Below are positions 13,773-15,465 of a stretch of DNA of 15,465 nt, in pieces. Under the pieces are notes generated by a model. The model was given only the letters and a program-made list of their open reading frames with translations. It ran no database searches and was not told the DNA's origin. The translations under genes were made by a program, and so were the position numbers. This DNA is from Megasphaera sp. UBA5897 (GTDB lineage: Bacteria > Bacillota > Negativicutes > Veillonellales > Megasphaeraceae): assembly GCA_002431345.1 (NCBI GenBank), contig DJEN01000082.1, positions 1 to 15,465 on the forward strand, in the 5' to 3' direction. Numbering within the stretch: position 1 is the stretch's first letter; every line of letters begins with the position of its first letter.

Positions 13773-15122
13773 GCCTAATACGCGGCGGATAGATGCTTCA
13801 AAGATAGCAAGGCCTGCGTCGAGTTGTTCGTCTGTCATGACAAGTGGTGCCAAGAAACGGATAACCTGACCATGAGAGCCTGCATTTTCTACCAATAAGC
13901 CGTGTTTAGCTGTATCCTGTACGAGTTTGGCTACGATTTCCGGGTTTGGTGCTTTCGTTTCCGGGTCGATAAATTCTACGCCGACCATGCCGCCGAGACC
14001 GCGTACATCGCCAATAACGGGATATTTAGCCTGCCAAGATTTAACGGTATCTACATATTTCTTGCCAAGTTCCAACGAACGTTCCGGCAAGTGATCGCGA
14101 TCCATCAATTCCAATACTTTCAAGCCAGCTGCACAAGCTAAGGCATTACCGCCAAAGGTACCACCAATAGTGCCGCGAGGAACAGCATCATAAATTTCTT
14201 TGCGAGCGCAAACCATACTGAGCGGTACGCCACCGGCAATAGATTTAGCCGAAGAAATAATATCTGGTTCTACGCCAGCTTCTTGCCAATACTGGGAAGC
14301 AAAGAGACGACCTGTTCTGCCGAAACCGGACTGTACTTCGTCAGCAATCATGAGAATGCCGTTTTCATCACAAATTTCACGAAGCTTTTTCACCCATTCA
14401 ATCGGAGCTGGAATAAAACCGCCTTCACCCTGCAACGGTTCCAAAACAACAGCTGCTACGTATTGAGCCGGCGATGCTTCATCAAATACTTCATACAAGC
14501 TTTGGATGCATTCATCTAAATATTCCTGTTCCGACATACCTTCTGGACGGCGGTAGATATACGGATATTTAGCACGATATACACCATCAGGGAATGGACC
14601 CATGCCTTTGGCATACGCTTTTTTAGCAGTCATTGCCATGGTCATCACTGTACGTCCGTGGAATGCGCCAGAGAATACGACAATATTTGGGCGTTTTGTA
14701 TAGGCTTTTGCAATTTTAACGGCATTTTCGTCTGCTTCCGCACCGCTGTTAACGAACATCGTCTGTTTTTGTTCTCCACGAACGGGAACGCGTTTGTTTA
14801 GTTCGGCAGCCAATTTTACATACCCTTCATGGGTAACAACATTGAACATACCGTGCATGTATTTATCAGCTTGTGCTTTAACAGCTGCGACTACTTCCGG
14901 ATGCGAGTGACCTACATTCAATACGCCAACGCCGCCAATCCAGTCGAGGAATAAGTTGCCGTCTACGTCTTTAATAATCGCGCCCTGGGCTTCATCCATG
15001 ACAACAGGATAGCCGCAGTGAATGGCATCCGGCGTATTGATTTCACGTTCTTTGATAATTTCTGCCGCTTTCGGGCCTGGTACAGTACTTGTTATAATTT
15101 TTGGCAATTCATTTGTTAACAT
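13764..15122 (-). CDS. gabT: 4-aminobutyrate (GABA) aminotransferase
   Basis: A class III PLP-dependent aminotransferase of 452 residues. It moves the amino group of GABA to 2-oxoglutarate, giving succinic semialdehyde and glutamate. Recognisable parts are the N-terminal PGPKAAEII, the phosphate-binding NSGAEADENAVK (125-136), AFHGRT (153-158), the cofactor Asp in ADEVQSGFGRTG (260-271; Asp261), the PLP Lys293 in SSAKSIAGG, and GGTFGGN. Other omega-amino acid substrates such as 5-aminovalerate are possible. The following 4-hydroxybutyrate dehydrogenase makes GABA the most likely. The ribosome binding site is weak (AGTAGG, about 9 nt before ATG). The gene follows an MFS transporter gene by 133 nt with its own promoter. 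Confidence 0.93.
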   Translation of the reverse strand: MLTNELPKIITSTVPGPKAAEIIKEREINTPDAIHCGYPVVMDEAQGAIIKDVDGNLFLDWIGGVGVLNVGHSHPEVVAAVKAQADKYMHGMFNVVTHEGYVKLAAELNKRVPVRGEQKQTMFVNSGAEADENAVKIAKAYTKRPNIVVFSGAFHGRTVMTMAMTAKKAYAKGMGPFPDGVYRAKYPYIYRRPEGMSEQEYLDECIQSLYEVFDEASPAQYVAAVVLEPLQGEGGFIPAPIEWVKKLREICDENGILMIADEVQSGFGRTGRLFASQYWQEAGVEPDIISSAKSIAGGVPLSMVCARKEIYDAVPRGTIGGTFGGNALACAAGLKVLELMDRDHLPERSLELGKKYVDTVKSWQAKYPVIGDVRGLGGMVGVEFIDPETKAPNPEIVAKLVQDTAKHGLLVENAGSHGQVIRFLAPLVMTDEQLDAGLAIFEASIRRVLGLE

Positions 15123-15190
15123 GTCATCAACCTACTTTCTGTTAAATGTTAAATAATATAATGAGAAGTGAACAGAATCAGTAAAAAAGC

Positions 15191-15218
15191 ATATTAGGGT
15201 ATTTGTTTTTATTGTAAA
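15191..15218 (-). promoter_or_regulatory. Promoter for gabT
   Basis: TTTACA (15218-15213), a 16-nt spacer and TAATAT (15196-15191) on the minus strand. The leader of about 60 nt is A/T-rich and carries a direct repeat of TTTAAC close to the weak ribosome binding site. A second, poorer -10-like TATATT lies near 15155. No sigma-54 type site was seen. Confidence 0.5.
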
Positions 15219-15255
15219 ATATTCTATTCACTATGAATCAACTAACTATTTGTAT

Positions 15256-15465
15256 TTATGTTTCTTCTGCTTTTCGTTTTTCTTCTGTGCCAATCGGTAC
15301 GGCACCGCTGGCTTCTGCTAAGTTTAAGCCGCGTGTTTCCGGAGCCATCAAGACACAGATAATCAAACCAAAGACAATAATACCGACCATCGTAAGCATC
15401 GTCATTTGAATACCAAACATTTCTAAATAATACGGTAAACCAAACGTACCTAAAATCGGGCCAAA
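15256..15465 (-). CDS. MFS transporter, C-terminal 69 residues (cut by window edge)
   Basis: The frame is open from the right edge to TAA at 15256-15258. It encodes a hydrophobic segment (about VGIIVFGLIICVLMA), then APETRGLNLAEAS, the typical PETRG end of the last transmembrane helix of major facilitator transporters. A charged cytoplasmic tail (EEKRKAEET) follows. Substrate cannot be told from this part. Its place ahead of gabT makes GABA, an amino acid or a related organic acid reasonable guesses. No clear terminator separates it from the gabT promoter region. Confidence 0.8.
   Translation of the reverse strand, partial: FGPILGTFGLPYYLEMFGIQMTMLTMVGIIVFGLIICVLMAPETRGLNLAEASGAVPIGTEEKRKAEET

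Overview
The window looks like chromosome of an anaerobic Firmicute, most likely a Negativicute such as a Megasphaera relative. That placement is inference. It rests on strong AGGAGG-type ribosome binding sites, TTGACA/TATAAT-like promoters with 16-18 nt spacers, U-tailed hairpin terminators, a Bacillus-type aspartokinase with an in-frame internal start, and a 4-hydroxybutyrate dehydrogenase closely resembling the Clostridium kluyveri enzyme. All genes but one (the purine permease at 4959-6353) lie on the minus strand, so the transcription units are described below from high to low coordinates. No tRNA, rRNA, CRISPR array or intact insertion sequence was seen.

Right end (15465-12199). The tail of an MFS transporter is followed by gabT (GABA aminotransferase) and a 4-hydroxybutyrate dehydrogenase gene. 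Together these two enzymes turn GABA into succinic semialdehyde and then 4-hydroxybutyrate, the entry to GABA or succinate fermentation to butyrate. gabT has a promoter in the 133-nt gap behind the transporter. The dehydrogenase gene has its own well-formed promoter overlapping the end of gabT. Two strong hairpins then separate this module from the next gene.

Middle right (12198-7239). A lactate/2-hydroxyisocaproate dehydrogenase family gene stands alone with a strong promoter. After a 438-nt gap with possible RNA structure comes a two-gene operon: a DUF3100 membrane protein and an M20 (AbgB-like) amidohydrolase. These are probably a transporter and the enzyme acting on its substrate. A secreted lytic transglycosylase with its own promoter and terminator follows.

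Centre (7009-4959). A REP-associated (RAYT/Y1 type) transposase homologue keeps its HUH motif but has Asn where the catalytic Tyr should be. It converges on an AzgA-type purine permease, which is divergent from the aspartokinase.

Left (4681-1). Aspartokinase, with an apparent internal start for a separate regulatory subunit, is followed by an unrecognised 99-residue protein and a hairpin. A tightly packed group follows: acpS (holo-ACP synthase), nnr (NAD(P)HX epimerase/dehydratase), a ComEC-like metallo-beta-lactamase-fold lipoprotein, and the start of a DUF3006 protein cut by the window edge.

Most of the content is housekeeping or fermentative metabolism. The points most worth a second look are the Tyr-less RAYT, the two-product aspartokinase gene, the DUF3100-M20 pair, the regulation of the GABA module, and the structured gap at 10804-11241.
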